Of a stretch of DNA of 64,000 bases, positions 1 to 8,987 are shown one piece after another. Numbering within the stretch: position 1 is the stretch's first letter; each line of letters starts with the position of its first letter. The stretch comes from an uncultured Sphingomonadaceae bacterium. GTDB taxonomy: Bacteria; Pseudomonadota; Alphaproteobacteria; Sphingomonadales; Sphingomonadaceae. Location: positions 1-64,000 of the forward strand of contig CANMFE010000002.1 of assembly GCA_947497085.1 (NCBI GenBank). Reading direction: 5' to 3'. The notes below the pieces were generated by a model. That model was not told the origin of the DNA, did not search any database, and saw only the letters and a program-made list of their open reading frames with translations. The position numbers and the translations under genes are program-made.

Positions 1-3000
1 TCACCATCACTATTGCCGCCAGAAAGCTCGTCCTCATCCACCTGTACAACGACAGGCGTCACGGCGTCCGCAACAGGCGTGTCATCATTGACCGTAACGG
101 CAAACGTACCTGCCGCAGCAACAGTGTCACCATCCGCATCGGTTGCCTCAACCAGCGAACCCAACTCTATGACAATGTCATTTTCATCACCACCAGGAAG
201 GTGGTCAAGCTGGTCCAGCAGCGTGAACGTGTAATCACCTGTGTCAGCATCAACCACCAGAGTAAACACATCACCGTTTACCGTCGATGCCGTCAGCGTA
301 TCGCCCACCACGGTGTACGTGACAGTTTCCCCGCCACTCGTAAGGGATGGGAGGCCCGAAGTATCATCAGAAAGGCTATAGGTAAGCGGCGCATCGGCGC
401 CGCCGGAAAACAGATTTGTAATTGTACCAGTGGCAGTCGTTTCCTCACCAGGAGTATCGCCGACACCGCCTGGATTACCGCCCAGGCCATCTTCATCAAC
501 AATGGCCGTTACCGATGCACCTTCGTCAGCAATTGGCGTATCATCATTCACATTGATATCAAGATTGCCCGAAACACTGTCGCCATCACGGTCAGTGACC
601 ACATATTCGAGCGAAAATGCCACATCATTTTCATCTGCACCATCAGGGTGATTGATGGGCGCATTCTGCGTCACTGAATAATCACCAGTGTCAGGATCCA
701 GGGTGACAGTTACAACCGTCACCGGGGTGCCATTCTGGTCCTGCTGGATAAGAATATCGTTGCCTGAAGCCACATATTCGAAGCCTGAAGGCGCACCTGT
801 AGTGACAAACGCAATAGTGCCCGCGCCGTCTTCACCATAATCGAAGCCGATTGTACCTGTGGTATTGGCTGTATCCGGATCAACATCGCCCACGCCGCCA
901 GGGTTGCCGCCCGCGAGCGCATCTTCGTCAAGCTGGACAGGCGCATTGTCGCTTACTGATGGGCCATCATCGCGGAACTGGAAAATAGATGACAGGTCAA
1001 TGGAGTCCGAAACGGTATCGCCATCGCCATCTGTTGCGCTGGCCGTCAGGGAAATAAGGCCGGACCCTGTCAGGCTGACAGGGTCGTTGTCATTATTGGT
1101 GTCAGGGTGCGTGACAGGACGCTGCTGGTCCAGTGTGACACTGCCTGTCGTATCAACGGTTACAGTGAAGACTATGCCGCCGGTTGCACTATATCCTTCG
1201 ATGACATCGCCATTTTGACGCAGCAGAACAGGTTCACCGGTCTCGACGTCTACAAGGCCGGAATCCGTGCCGTCGACGGTTGTCACGGCATATTCGGTGG
1301 TGACAACGCCATCGGCGCCGGGTTCAATGGTGAAAAGGCTGGAGAAATCGGCACTTGCATCAGTGCCGAGATCGGTTTCATCAACAACCAGAAGCGGCAG
1401 TCCAGTGGTATCCGATGTAACAACCGGAATATCATCCGTAACAGTGATATCGATATTATCAGACGCTGTGCTGCCGTCAGAATCCGTTACCGTCACTTCA
1501 ACACTGTCGGTAATTGGGTCTTCGCCAGCTTCGCCATGATCCAAACGGTTATCGTCCAGCACATAGCTATAGGTGAAAGTGCCGCCAATAACCGAGCCAT
1601 CCTCACCCACTACGGGCGTGAAACCGGTAATGCTGAGTGTGCCGGTCGCAACCGTAACAACCTGCGGCGTGAATACACCGCCACTGACAACAGTAACGCC
1701 GCCGACAGTGACATCAGCCAGGCCATCAATGGTGGTGATGCCGAAAGTGCCGCCCTGCGTAAGCGCGGGTGCATTTGGTGACGTGCCGTCAACAAGGTCA
1801 TCTTCATCAACAAGAATTTCTGCGCCATCACCGGCCAGACCATTGATTTCAATACCGTCATCAGCGCCATCAATGGTGATCGTCAGTGTGGTTGTAGACT
1901 CATCGCCATCACCATCCGTAATGGTGTATGTGAATTCTTCTGTCAGCGTTTCACCTTCGGAAAGGCCCTGTACAGGCTGGCTATCATTGTCCAGCACATA
2001 GGTATAGCTGCCGTCTTCATTGAGGGTCAGCGTACCATGCTCACCCACCAGCGGTGCGCCAACTGTTCCGTCTGTGCCATTAAAAGATACAGCCGTGACC
2101 GTAGCACTGTCAGCGCCCTGCACATCGGCAACACCATCAGTATCGTTGGCATCTGTTCCGCCAATTCCTTCAAGAACATTGCCATCAGCAGTAACAGGGC
2201 CATCTTCACTGACACTATCTTCATCAGCAACGGCCAGAGGTTCATCATCGGCAATATCAATGGAGAGCGTGCCGGATGCACTGTCGCCATCCAGATCTGT
2301 CACTACAACAGCGAAATCATCGCTGGTTGTGTCGCCAGAGGTATTGTCGGCAAGTGTATATTCGTAACCTATAACCCCATCTTCGATACTTGTGATGGTC
2401 AGCGTTCCGCTTGCACCCGGGATAGTCTGTCCGACCATCGTGACAGGCGTACCGTTAATCGTCACGGTTGCCGGGCCATCACCAGCGGTAAACGTGAAGG
2501 AACCTGACGTGGTTTCACTATCTGAAGTCTCGTCCGAACCTTCGGATTCATCACCGCGCGCGGGCAAGCCTGCTTCATTGACCAAAGTGCCGTCATCGCC
2601 TGCTGTAGGCAAGGTGAGCTGAACCAGAGCGTCAGCAATATGAATGGTGAGGGTCGCCGTAGACGTGTCGCCGTCACCATCTGTAATCGTGTAGGTGAAT
2701 GTATCGGTTACACCGCCCGGAGTCTCGGGATCACGGGTATAGCTGTAGCTGCCATCTTCATTGAGCATCAGCGTACCATATGTGCCCTGCACCACGGTGC
2801 CAACGTCGCCATCGACATCAGAACCGGTATCGCCGGCGCTGACACCTGTTACCACAGCGCCGTCGGCACCTGGCGTATCGGCACCGCCGTCGCCCTCAGC
2901 ATCAGTAATGACATTACCTTCAGCAGGGGTGAAGTCAGAGGCGGCAAGGCTGTCAGTGTCATCAACCGCTGTTGGAACATCATCAACGATATTGATCGTC

Positions 3001-4571
3001 AGCGTATCACTGGCCGTATCACCATCGCTGTCGGTGACAATAATTTCAAAATCATCACTGGTCGTATCGCCTGATGTCGGGTCGGTCAGCACATAGTCAT
3101 ATGTGTAAACGCCATCAGTGACGGTTATGGTGAGCACACCTTTATCCGTTGTGATCGTTCCGCCATTGGTAACGTCAACGCCATTTATAACCAGCGAACC
3201 GACAGTATCGTCGCCTGTGGTAATATTCAGCTGTCCGCTGGTATTTTCGGTGTCGGCATCTTCATCCGAACCGCCCGGCAATCCGGCTTCGTTTACACTT
3301 GAGTCCACAACCGAAATGGTCGGTACAGAGTCTATAACTATGGTAACTGTAGCGGTAGAAGTGTCACCATCGCTGTCCGTGATAGTATAGGTAAAAGTAT
3401 CTTCACCTGACGCACCCGGATTTGGCGTGTAGGTAAATGTACCATCATTATTATAGACAACTGTACCTTTTGAAGGATCAGAAGCAATTGCAACACCGGT
3501 TGTCAGGTCCACGCCGTCTGCGCCGGGTATGTCATTTTCAAAAACATCAACTGTAACCGGCGTACCCTCATCGGTCTCCGCGCTGTCATCCGCAGCAATC
3601 GGTGCATCATCGACAATTTCAATGGTCAGCGTTGCCGTTGAGGTATCGCCATCAGTTTCCGTCAGAACGACCGTAAGCACTTCCTCGGTATCATCACCGC
3701 CCGTATTATCGGTCAGCTCAAATTCATAACTGATAACACCATCATCAATGCCGGTAATGGTTACAACGCCCGAAGGCGTTACGATCTGCTGCCCGACAGA
3801 TGTGACCGTTTCACCGTTGATAGAGATTTCTGCATTGGGATCATCAGTCGTAAAGACGATGGTACCCGCAGTTGTTTCGGTATCGGCATCGCTGTCCGTA
3901 CCTTCCGGTTCAGAACCGCGCGCAGGCAGGCCGGATTCATCCACCCTCGTTACCGCATCAACCACACCGTTTGGACCGCCGGTGCCAGGCGTTCCGGTTG
4001 GCGGCGGCGCATTTGGGTTATCAGGAATAATGCCGATGGCCGGTTCTTCATCATCCTCGACATTCGGGATGATTTCACGCTCTTCGCGCTCCGGGAACGC
4101 AAGCGCTGTCGGTGGCAAGAGGTCGCCAATCGCAAAAGGATCCTGAATTGCACCTTCATCAGTGGCAAAGTTACCGCCCGAGCTGCGCGGATCGCCAGCC
4201 TCAGGTTCCGGCTCTTCACCAATCAGAAGCGCAATCAGGTTGGCTGGTGGAATAGCAACGCCATCCAGCACCAGTTCGGGAACAATTACCGCGCCATCAG
4301 GGATGATCATTGTCTGACCATCGGGCAGGGTAATCACAAGGTCGCGACCCTCAACTCGTATATCACTCAGCGACACGCCAGCGGGAAGGACGATGACTCC
4401 CTGCGCATCCGGCTGGAGGATAATCGGGCCAGATTGCATCCCGGCTGCACTTATTGCGCTGGAGGCAATGCCTTCCGCGCCCTGCGCGCCAGATTCCGCG
4501 TCCGCGAAATTGTTTTCATCCGAATTACCATTAAATGCATTGTTGTCTGCATTATGATCTTTGTAATCCAT
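1..4571 (-). CDS. Giant repeat adhesin, type I-secreted (5' part; continues past the left edge)
   Basis: The frame is open from an ATG at 4571 down to base 1, giving about 1523 residues without a stop, so the gene continues outside the window. The acidic, Asn-rich N-terminus (MDYKDHNADNNAFNG) has no Sec signal peptide, and residues 50-110 form a hydrophobic beta-rich segment like the cytoplasmic-facing prefix of Bap/LapA-type adhesins. From about residue 210 the protein is built of repeats rich in Asp, Thr and Gly. Modules opening with [VL]-[DN]-E-x-x-L recur near 3945, 3303, 2583, 1810, 1390, 938, 508 and 40. They resemble the T1SS-143/DUF5801 repeats of type I secretion substrates, alternating with cadherin/VCBS-like units ending in TYTITDGDGDTSTATLTI-type strands. 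By family, such proteins mediate surface attachment and biofilm formation and carry a C-terminal RTX secretion signal; that end is not visible here. No secretion genes lie in the window. Confidence 0.88.
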   Translation of the reverse strand, partial: MDYKDHNADNNAFNGNSDENNFADAESGAQGAEGIASSAISAAGMQSGPIILQPDAQGVIVLPAGVSLSDIRVEGRDLVITLPDGQTMIIPDGAVIVPELVLDGVAIPPANLIALLIGEEPEPEAGDPRSSGGNFATDEGAIQDPFAIGDLLPPTALAFPEREEREIIPNVEDDEEPAIGIIPDNPNAPPPTGTPGTGGPNGVVDAVTRVDESGLPARGSEPEGTDSDADTETTAGTIVFTTDDPNAEISINGETVTSVGQQIVTPSGVVTITGIDDGVISYEFELTDNTGGDDTEEVLTVVLTETDGDTSTATLTIEIVDDAPIAADDSAETDEGTPVTVDVFENDIPGADGVDLTTGVAIASDPSKGTVVYNNDGTFTYTPNPGASGEDTFTYTITDSDGDTSTATVTIVIDSVPTISVVDSSVNEAGLPGGSDEDADTENTSGQLNITTGDDTVGSLVINGVDVTNGGTITTDKGVLTITVTDGVYTYDYVLTDPTSGDTTSDDFEIIVTDSDGDTASDTLTINIVDDVPTAVDDTDSLAASDFTPAEGNVITDAEGDGGADTPGADGAVVTGVSAGDTGSDVDGDVGTVVQGTYGTLMLNEDGSYSYTRDPETPGGVTDTFTYTITDGDGDTSTATLTIHIADALVQLTLPTAGDDGTLVNEAGLPARGDESEGSDETSDSETTSGSFTFTAGDGPATVTINGTPVTMVGQTIPGASGTLTITSIEDGVIGYEYTLADNTSGDTTSDDFAVVVTDLDGDSASGTLSIDIADDEPLAVADEDSVSEDGPVTADGNVLEGIGGTDANDTDGVADVQGADSATVTAVSFNGTDGTVGAPLVGEHGTLTLNEDGSYTYVLDNDSQPVQGLSEGETLTEEFTYTITDGDGDESTTTLTITIDGADDGIEINGLAGDGAEILVDEDDLVDGTSPNAPALTQGGTFGITTIDGLADVTVGGVTVVSGGVFTPQVVTVATGTLSITGFTPVVGEDGSVIGGTFTYSYVLDDNRLDHGEAGEDPITDSVEVTVTDSDGSTASDNIDITVTDDIPVVTSDTTGLPLLVVDETDLGTDASADFSSLFTIEPGADGVVTTEYAVTTVDGTDSGLVDVETGEPVLLRQNGDVIEGYSATGGIVFTVTVDTTGSVTLDQQRPVTHPDTNNDNDPVSLTGSGLISLTASATDGDGDTVSDSIDLSSIFQFRDDGPSVSDNAPVQLDEDALAGGNPGGVGDVDPDTANTTGTIGFDYGEDGAGTIAFVTTGAPSGFEYVASGNDILIQQDQNGTPVTVVTVTLDPDTGDYSVTQNAPINHPDGADENDVAFSLEYVVTDRDGDSVSGNLDINVNDDTPIADEGASVTAIVDEDGLGGNPGGVGDTPGEETTATGTITNLFSGGADAPLTYSLSDDTSGLPSLTSGGETVTYTVVGDTLTASTVNGDVFTLVVDADTGDYTFTLLDQLDHLPGGDENDIVIELGSLVEATDADGDTVAAAGTFAVTVNDDTPVADAVTPVVVQVDEDELSGGNSDG

Positions 4572-4838
4572 GTGCCCTTATCCTCTAAGTTTGGCCGCCA
4601 GACACCTGCCTGGAAACCGAAAAAGTATAACTGTGTGGGGGAAGATTGTTTGCTTCGCTGAGCGCAACGCCCAAACAAAGATGCCTAATCGCACATTGCC
4701 CGCTAACTATGTGAGTGGGTCTGCCCAATTTTAAACGCATCTACTTTCGAACAACAAACTGTTCTGCCCCCGAATTCCCAATCCCGGCATTGAGCGACCC
4801 GGAAAGGATGAGATTTCGATTCGTCCTATGATTAGAAA

Positions 4839-4859
4839 CCATATGTGTGATGCATATGG
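4839..4859. promoter_or_regulatory. Inverted repeat, 7-7-7 dyad
   Basis: CCATATG, a 7-base spacer, then CATATGG: perfect 7-base arms. It lies in the divergent promoter region between the adhesin and the LuxR-type regulator, so it could be an operator. Short AT-rich dyads also arise by chance. Confidence 0.35.
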
Positions 4860-4910
4860 CAAGAAACTTCTAAAATGTTAACCATCTAATAGCAGAAAAA
4901 AGCAGTTTTA

Positions 4911-4926
4911 TATAACCAAAGTTATA
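4911..4926. promoter_or_regulatory. Inverted repeat TATAAC-N4-GTTATA
   Basis: Perfect 6-base arms around the spacer CAAA, in the most AT-rich part of the divergent gap. It is a candidate binding site for the adjacent LuxR/NarL-type regulator or another dimeric factor. There is no independent support. Confidence 0.3.
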
Positions 4927-5116
4927 GATTTTTACAAAAGATTACCTTAGAGGATGTATCATGGTGTTTCGCATCACTTAATGGAAATGGTTAACGAAAT
5001 TCAGCGAATCAGCATCAGTGTCCCGGCAAAAACGAAATGTGCAATTGTGCACTAGTCAGATATGCCCGGCGCCAGTCCAGATGAAGTCCCGATAGCGAAT
5101 ACAGGGAGAAAATAAA

Positions 5117-5746
5117 GTGCATAAAATCCTGCTCGTGGATGATCACGGCTTTTTCCTACATGGTTTCAAACAGTACCTGAACTGCACAGGCCGGTTTAGC
5201 GTATCCACTGCCACAAATGTGCAAGGCGCGATCGAATTGCTGAAATATGATATACCAAAAGTCGCTATTTTTGATATTTTCAGGGAGCAGGGTAGCGGCA
5301 TGCGTCTGCTCGAACACTTATACAGGCAGGGTGGTATATATATAGTGCATCTTGCCGCTGATATTGATGTCGGCCAGACCGGCAATGCCATACAGTTGGG
5401 GGCCAGGGCGATCGCAGGCAAAGACAGCACGCCAAAAGATATGATAAAACTGATGGACACAGTCCTTGCCGGTGCAACGGATTATCAGGCCGATATTGCC
5501 ACCCGGGCCAAAAGCGGACAACCGCATATGATAGGCAGAGAAAACGATAAAAACGGCGCATTGACAAAGCGTGAGAAATTGGTGGTTGAGCTGGCCTGCC
5601 AGGGGCTTCGCAACCGTGACATAGCCGAAAGGTGCGGCCTGACCGAAGGCACGGTAAAAGCGCATATGCACAATATCTTCGGCAAGCTGGGCATTTCTTC
5701 GCGAGCGGAACTCATTGTTCAGCAAAACGCGTTGCGTTTAGCCTAG
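5117..5746 (+). CDS. LuxR/NarL-family response regulator (orphan)
   Basis: This is a 209-residue two-domain transcription factor. The receiver domain (1-120) has the acidic pair D8-D9, the phospho-acceptor D53 (VAIFDIF) and K102 (AGKDSTP). Residues 148-207 are a GerE-type helix-turn-helix (LTKREKLVVELACQG, then GLTEGTVKAHMHNIF). The position normally occupied by the switch Thr/Ser appears to be His in IVHLAAD, so signalling may be atypical. The start is the GTG at 5117 behind AGGGAGAA (5103-5110). No histidine kinase is adjacent. Because the gene is divergent from the giant adhesin, it is a reasonable candidate for its regulator; that is inference from position only. Confidence 0.88.
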   Translation: MHKILLVDDHGFFLHGFKQYLNCTGRFSVSTATNVQGAIELLKYDIPKVAIFDIFREQGSGMRLLEHLYRQGGIYIVHLAADIDVGQTGNAIQLGARAIAGKDSTPKDMIKLMDTVLAGATDYQADIATRAKSGQPHMIGRENDKNGALTKREKLVVELACQGLRNRDIAERCGLTEGTVKAHMHNIFGKLGISSRAELIVQQNALRLA

Positions 5747-5758
5747 TCAGGCCTTCAC

Positions 5759-7198
5759 CTAAACACCTTGGGTTCCGCTTCCGCCCAGAGCAAGCCATAA
5801 AGCAATCTGCGCGCGCTCATATCGACCCGCCGCCAATGCCCTGCCCGCACGTACGGCATTCAGCCTGCGCCGCGCATTCAGCACCGTGGAAAAGTCGGCA
5901 AGCCCATTTCTGTAGCGAATGGATGCCAGATATTCGGCATCTTTTTCGAGTGCAATCTGCCGGTCGAACGCAAGCAACTCATCGCGCACGCCGCGCACCT
6001 GCCCATAGGCGGCCTCAGCATCGCCCAGCGCGCCAAAAACCGTGCCGCGATAGTCGGCAAATGCCTGTCGCACTACGGCCTGCCGTTCATCAATTTCAGC
6101 ATCGATCCGGCCAAAATCCAGTAACGGCCCCGCTACAGCAGCCCCTAGATTGCCCACGATGCTATCCGCGCTGAAAATATCGCCCAGAGCAAATGTCAGC
6201 AGTCCAAGAGCACCCGATAACGTCAGTTTGGGGAAGCGTTTACGCGCTGCCTCCGCGATATCGGCATCAGCCGCGGCCAGCCTTGCTTCTGCCGCCGCCA
6301 CATCAGGACGTGCGCGCAGCATGTCTGCGGGTGCATTTGCGGGCAACGCAGTATCAAAATCTCCGTCACTTTCACGGGCAAGGCTTGCCATCACGGTCGC
6401 CGCATCGCTTGCAGTCAGGGAAACAAGAGCGCCCGTGATGCGGGCACGCTCGGCAGAAAGGGCATCCATGCGCCCCTGCGCCTCGGCAGCCAGACTTTCG
6501 GCCTGTACAGTATCAAACCCCGGCGCCAGTCCGGCTCTCACACGTTGCTGCGCCAGAGCGACAAGGTCACGTGCCTCGCCGAGATCCGAGCGCAGCACGG
6601 TTTCGCGCGCATCCAGCGTACGCCAGTCGGTCACATTGGCGGCGATCGCGGAAATGAGTTCCAGCCTGATCCCGGCGGCATCCGCAGTCGCGGCATCAAT
6701 ACGAATACGCGCGGCCCGCTCGGCAGCGCGCAAGCCGCCAAAAACATCCAGGTCCCAATTGGCCGTGATATTCGCGCCGAAACTGGTGCGATAACGGTCA
6801 ATGCTTATCCCGGCGGGCAGGTCAGTCCCAAAACTGTCCGGATTGGTGCGCGAGCCGGTGACGCCGGCATCCGCACCGATATTTGGCTTGCGATTGGCCC
6901 CGGCCCCCGCGGCACGCGCCCTTGCACTGTCGATACGTGCCTGTGCGGCAGCGAGCGTAGGGCCATTGGCCAGCGCGAGAGCGCGCAATTCCTGAAAGGC
7001 CGGATCATTTACCGGCAACAGGTTTTCAAGATCGCTGCGGTCCGCCTGAGCCACATCCGGGGCAAGTGTGAACGTAGTGGGCAATGCCACGCTGACAGGG
7101 TCAAGCGCCGGATCAGCATCCGGCATTTGCATGGATGCACAGCCTGCCAGCAATAGCGGCAGCGCGATCAGGAGATAGCAATGGCCGCGCCTATTCAT
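5759..7198 (-). CDS. NodT-family outer-membrane efflux lipoprotein (TolC-like)
   Basis: This 479-residue outer-membrane factor is the exit duct of a tripartite efflux pump. The signal peptide ends in a lipobox (LLLAGC, Cys20), so it should be acylated as in NodT/OprM relatives. Two copies of the OEP coiled-coil repeat are visible: about 70-260 (ANGPTLAAAQARIDSARARA) and about 285-470 (RPDVAAAEARLAAADADI, the hallmark RPDV motif of this family). The ATG overlaps the stop of the upstream HlyD gene by four bases, consistent with translational coupling. It is the last gene of a permease - ATPase - adaptor - OMF operon transcribed leftward from about 10120. Its stop is 12 bases from the stop of the convergent response regulator; no clear terminator hairpin lies between them. 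Confidence 0.92.
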   Translation of the reverse strand: MNRRGHCYLLIALPLLLAGCASMQMPDADPALDPVSVALPTTFTLAPDVAQADRSDLENLLPVNDPAFQELRALALANGPTLAAAQARIDSARARAAGAGANRKPNIGADAGVTGSRTNPDSFGTDLPAGISIDRYRTSFGANITANWDLDVFGGLRAAERAARIRIDAATADAAGIRLELISAIAANVTDWRTLDARETVLRSDLGEARDLVALAQQRVRAGLAPGFDTVQAESLAAEAQGRMDALSAERARITGALVSLTASDAATVMASLARESDGDFDTALPANAPADMLRARPDVAAAEARLAAADADIAEAARKRFPKLTLSGALGLLTFALGDIFSADSIVGNLGAAVAGPLLDFGRIDAEIDERQAVVRQAFADYRGTVFGALGDAEAAYGQVRGVRDELLAFDRQIALEKDAEYLASIRYRNGLADFSTVLNARRRLNAVRAGRALAAGRYERAQIALWLALGGSGTQGV

Positions 7199-8241
7199 TG
7201 GTCGCCATCCGTTCTCACAGCTTCATTTTTCCGGACGCCATTCTTGCCGTTTTTCGCCCGGACAAACGCATCCACCTGCTGTCCCACGAAAAATCCCTGA
7301 TCGGATGGAATCTGGTAAATCAGCTGCAACACCCGGACATCAACACGCTCACTGCTGCTGTTGGTAAGCGATGTTTTGGGTGTCACCAGCGGCTCGGCAC
7401 GCACGAATGCAGCTTTCACGCGTTTGTCCGACATACCGCGCGGACTGATAACAGCATCAGCGCCGATATCGGTACGGCCAATCTCATTTTCATCAATGTC
7501 GATCCGCACGTGCAATGGCCGGGTGTTGCCGATTTCCATATAGGCCGCGTTGCCACCTCCGCCCTGTGGCCCACCCGAATTCACATATTCACCGGGGCGT
7601 ATGTTCACGCTCAAGACCTCCGCTGCAATCGGCGCGCGCACTGTCAGCCGCTCCAGCTCGGTCACGGCGCTGGCACGGGCGGCCTGCGCGCGCCTGATAT
7701 CCGCATCGGCCTGTGTAAGCTGCGCACGGGCGGAACGGACACTGCCGCTGCTGGAAATGACTTCCTGCCGTGATACCGCACGGGGATCTTCAATGCCGCG
7801 ATACAGGTCACGCTGCTGCTGCGCTGTAGCCAGTGTCGCCCGCGCCGTCTCCCGTGCCGCCTGCGCATTGGCAATCGCTGCATTCGCCTCGGCAATGCGC
7901 GCCCGCGTTGCGCGGTCATCAACGGTGAAAAGTGGGGTGCCCTTTGCTACCTGTTGCCCCGGTTCGACAAAGACACGCGTAACCACGCCGGGCAGGCTGG
8001 TGCCAATTTCGATAATCTCGCTCGATGGCTCCACCACACCTGCACCCGCCACACTGGGGGCATCTCCAAAGGCCGAACTCGCCTTGGGCGGAGTTTCCAC
8101 GGCATTTTCCTGCGTCCTGTCAGGCTGACTGCGTATCACCAGAATAATCGCGACGATAATAGCCATTACCGCCAGCATGGGCAGGACAGTGCGAGAGAAA
8201 CTGAGGCCGCGGAACCGTTCCAATAAAGACTGTGATGCCAT
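7195..8241 (-). CDS. HlyD-family periplasmic adaptor of an ABC exporter
   Basis: The 348-residue membrane fusion protein has one N-terminal TM helix (about 16-37: TVLPMLAVMAIIVAIILVI). A biotinyl-lipoyl-like half-motif follows (GTSLPGVVTRVFVEPGQQVAKGTPLFTVD, about 78-108), then an alpha-helical hairpin rich in Ala, Arg and Gln (about 110-205), and a return barrel strand (RAPIAAEVLSVNIRPGEYV). It would bridge the inner-membrane ABC permease to the NodT channel. It begins 23 bases after the ATPase gene and overlaps the NodT start by four bases. The DevB/HlyD group paired with an FtsX-type permease is the closest arrangement I recognise. The substrate cannot be read from the sequence. Confidence 0.9.
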   Translation of the reverse strand: MASQSLLERFRGLSFSRTVLPMLAVMAIIVAIILVIRSQPDRTQENAVETPPKASSAFGDAPSVAGAGVVEPSSEIIEIGTSLPGVVTRVFVEPGQQVAKGTPLFTVDDRATRARIAEANAAIANAQAARETARATLATAQQQRDLYRGIEDPRAVSRQEVISSSGSVRSARAQLTQADADIRRAQAARASAVTELERLTVRAPIAAEVLSVNIRPGEYVNSGGPQGGGGNAAYMEIGNTRPLHVRIDIDENEIGRTDIGADAVISPRGMSDKRVKAAFVRAEPLVTPKTSLTNSSSERVDVRVLQLIYQIPSDQGFFVGQQVDAFVRAKNGKNGVRKNEAVRTDGDQ

Positions 8242-8264
8242 TTTTACCTCTATACCTTTGCCAT

Positions 8265-8987
8265 TTAATAATCCGGCATTTCCGTGCCGTCATGGGTGAT
8301 CCGGCCATCTTCCATCACCAATATCCGGTCGGCCAGATCAAATACGCGGTTGTCATGGGTGACGATGATAACAGTGCGCTCTTCTGCCAGTGCCACTTCA
8401 CGCAGCAGGTCCATCACCCGTCGTCCCGATCTTGCATCCAGCGCTGCTGTGGGCTCATCGCATACGACCAGCCTGGGTTCGTGCACCAGTGCGCGCGATA
8501 TGGCGACACGCTGCTGCTGCCCGCCCGACAGCTGGCGCGGCAACTTGTCCGCCTGATCCGCGATATTGAGCTTGTCCAGCATGTCGCGGCCACGCGCGAC
8601 TGCCTCAGCCCTTTTCATGCCTGCTGCCACCAGCGGAACCGCCGCGTTCTCTGCCGCAGTAAGCGTCGGGATCAGGTTATACTGCTGAAAGATAAAGCCG
8701 ATTGTATCGAGCCGGAATTTGACAAGATCATTATCGGACAGGCTGTAAATATCCTGCCCGAACACATTCACGCTACCCTCGGTCGGGTACAGGATACCCG
8801 CGACAATCGAAATCATCGTGGTCTTGCCCGAACCGGATTCACCCACCAGATAAGTGAGCTCGCCTGACCGGATTTCCGCATCAATGCCATGCAGCACGCG
8901 GATTGTCTGATCGCCCGCGCCAAATTCCTTGACGATATTGTGCAGCGTGATCGCCGCATCTTTCTGCGCCACTGGCTGCTCGCTCAT
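8265..8987 (-). CDS. ABC transporter ATP-binding protein (LolD/DevA type)
   Basis: This 240-residue nucleotide-binding subunit has Walker A GESGSGKTT (about 51-59), a Q-loop near FIFQQYNLIP, the ABC signature LSGGQQQR, Walker B RLVVCDEPTAALD and a switch His in VIIVTHDNR. Size and motifs match the LolD/MacB-like/DevA group that works with FtsX-fold permeases. Its ATG lies inside the last codons of the permease gene (four-base overlap 8984-8987). It energises the exporter encoded by the flanking genes. Confidence 0.94.
   Translation of the reverse strand: MSEQPVAQKDAAITLHNIVKEFGAGDQTIRVLHGIDAEIRSGELTYLVGESGSGKTTMISIVAGILYPTEGSVNVFGQDIYSLSDNDLVKFRLDTIGFIFQQYNLIPTLTAAENAAVPLVAAGMKRAEAVARGRDMLDKLNIADQADKLPRQLSGGQQQRVAISRALVHEPRLVVCDEPTAALDARSGRRVMDLLREVALAEERTVIIVTHDNRVFDLADRILVMEDGRITHDGTEMPDY

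Larger units (their letters stand above)
4572..5116. promoter_or_regulatory. AT-rich divergent intergenic region between the adhesin and the response regulator
   Basis: This 545-base gap separates two divergent genes and is clearly more AT-rich than its surroundings, especially 4860-4990. I see no credible coding frame. It holds two short dyads, listed separately, and presumably the promoters of both flanking genes. No confident -35/-10 pair was assigned. Confidence 0.5.

Noticed and set aside
201..1781. Long plus-strand open frames opposite the adhesin
   Set aside because: They are antisense shadows of a repetitive, stop-poor coding strand; their translations have no domain features, while the minus frame gives regular repeat modules.
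1..4000. Periodic motifs that might look like a CRISPR or tandem DNA repeat array
   Set aside because: Periodicity is at protein level (modules of 420-720 bases, diverged); there are no short identical repeats with unique spacers.
4434..4678. Two opposing small frames at the adhesin start
   Set aside because: They overlap the adhesin N-terminus and its upstream region, lack binding sites and show no protein-like composition.
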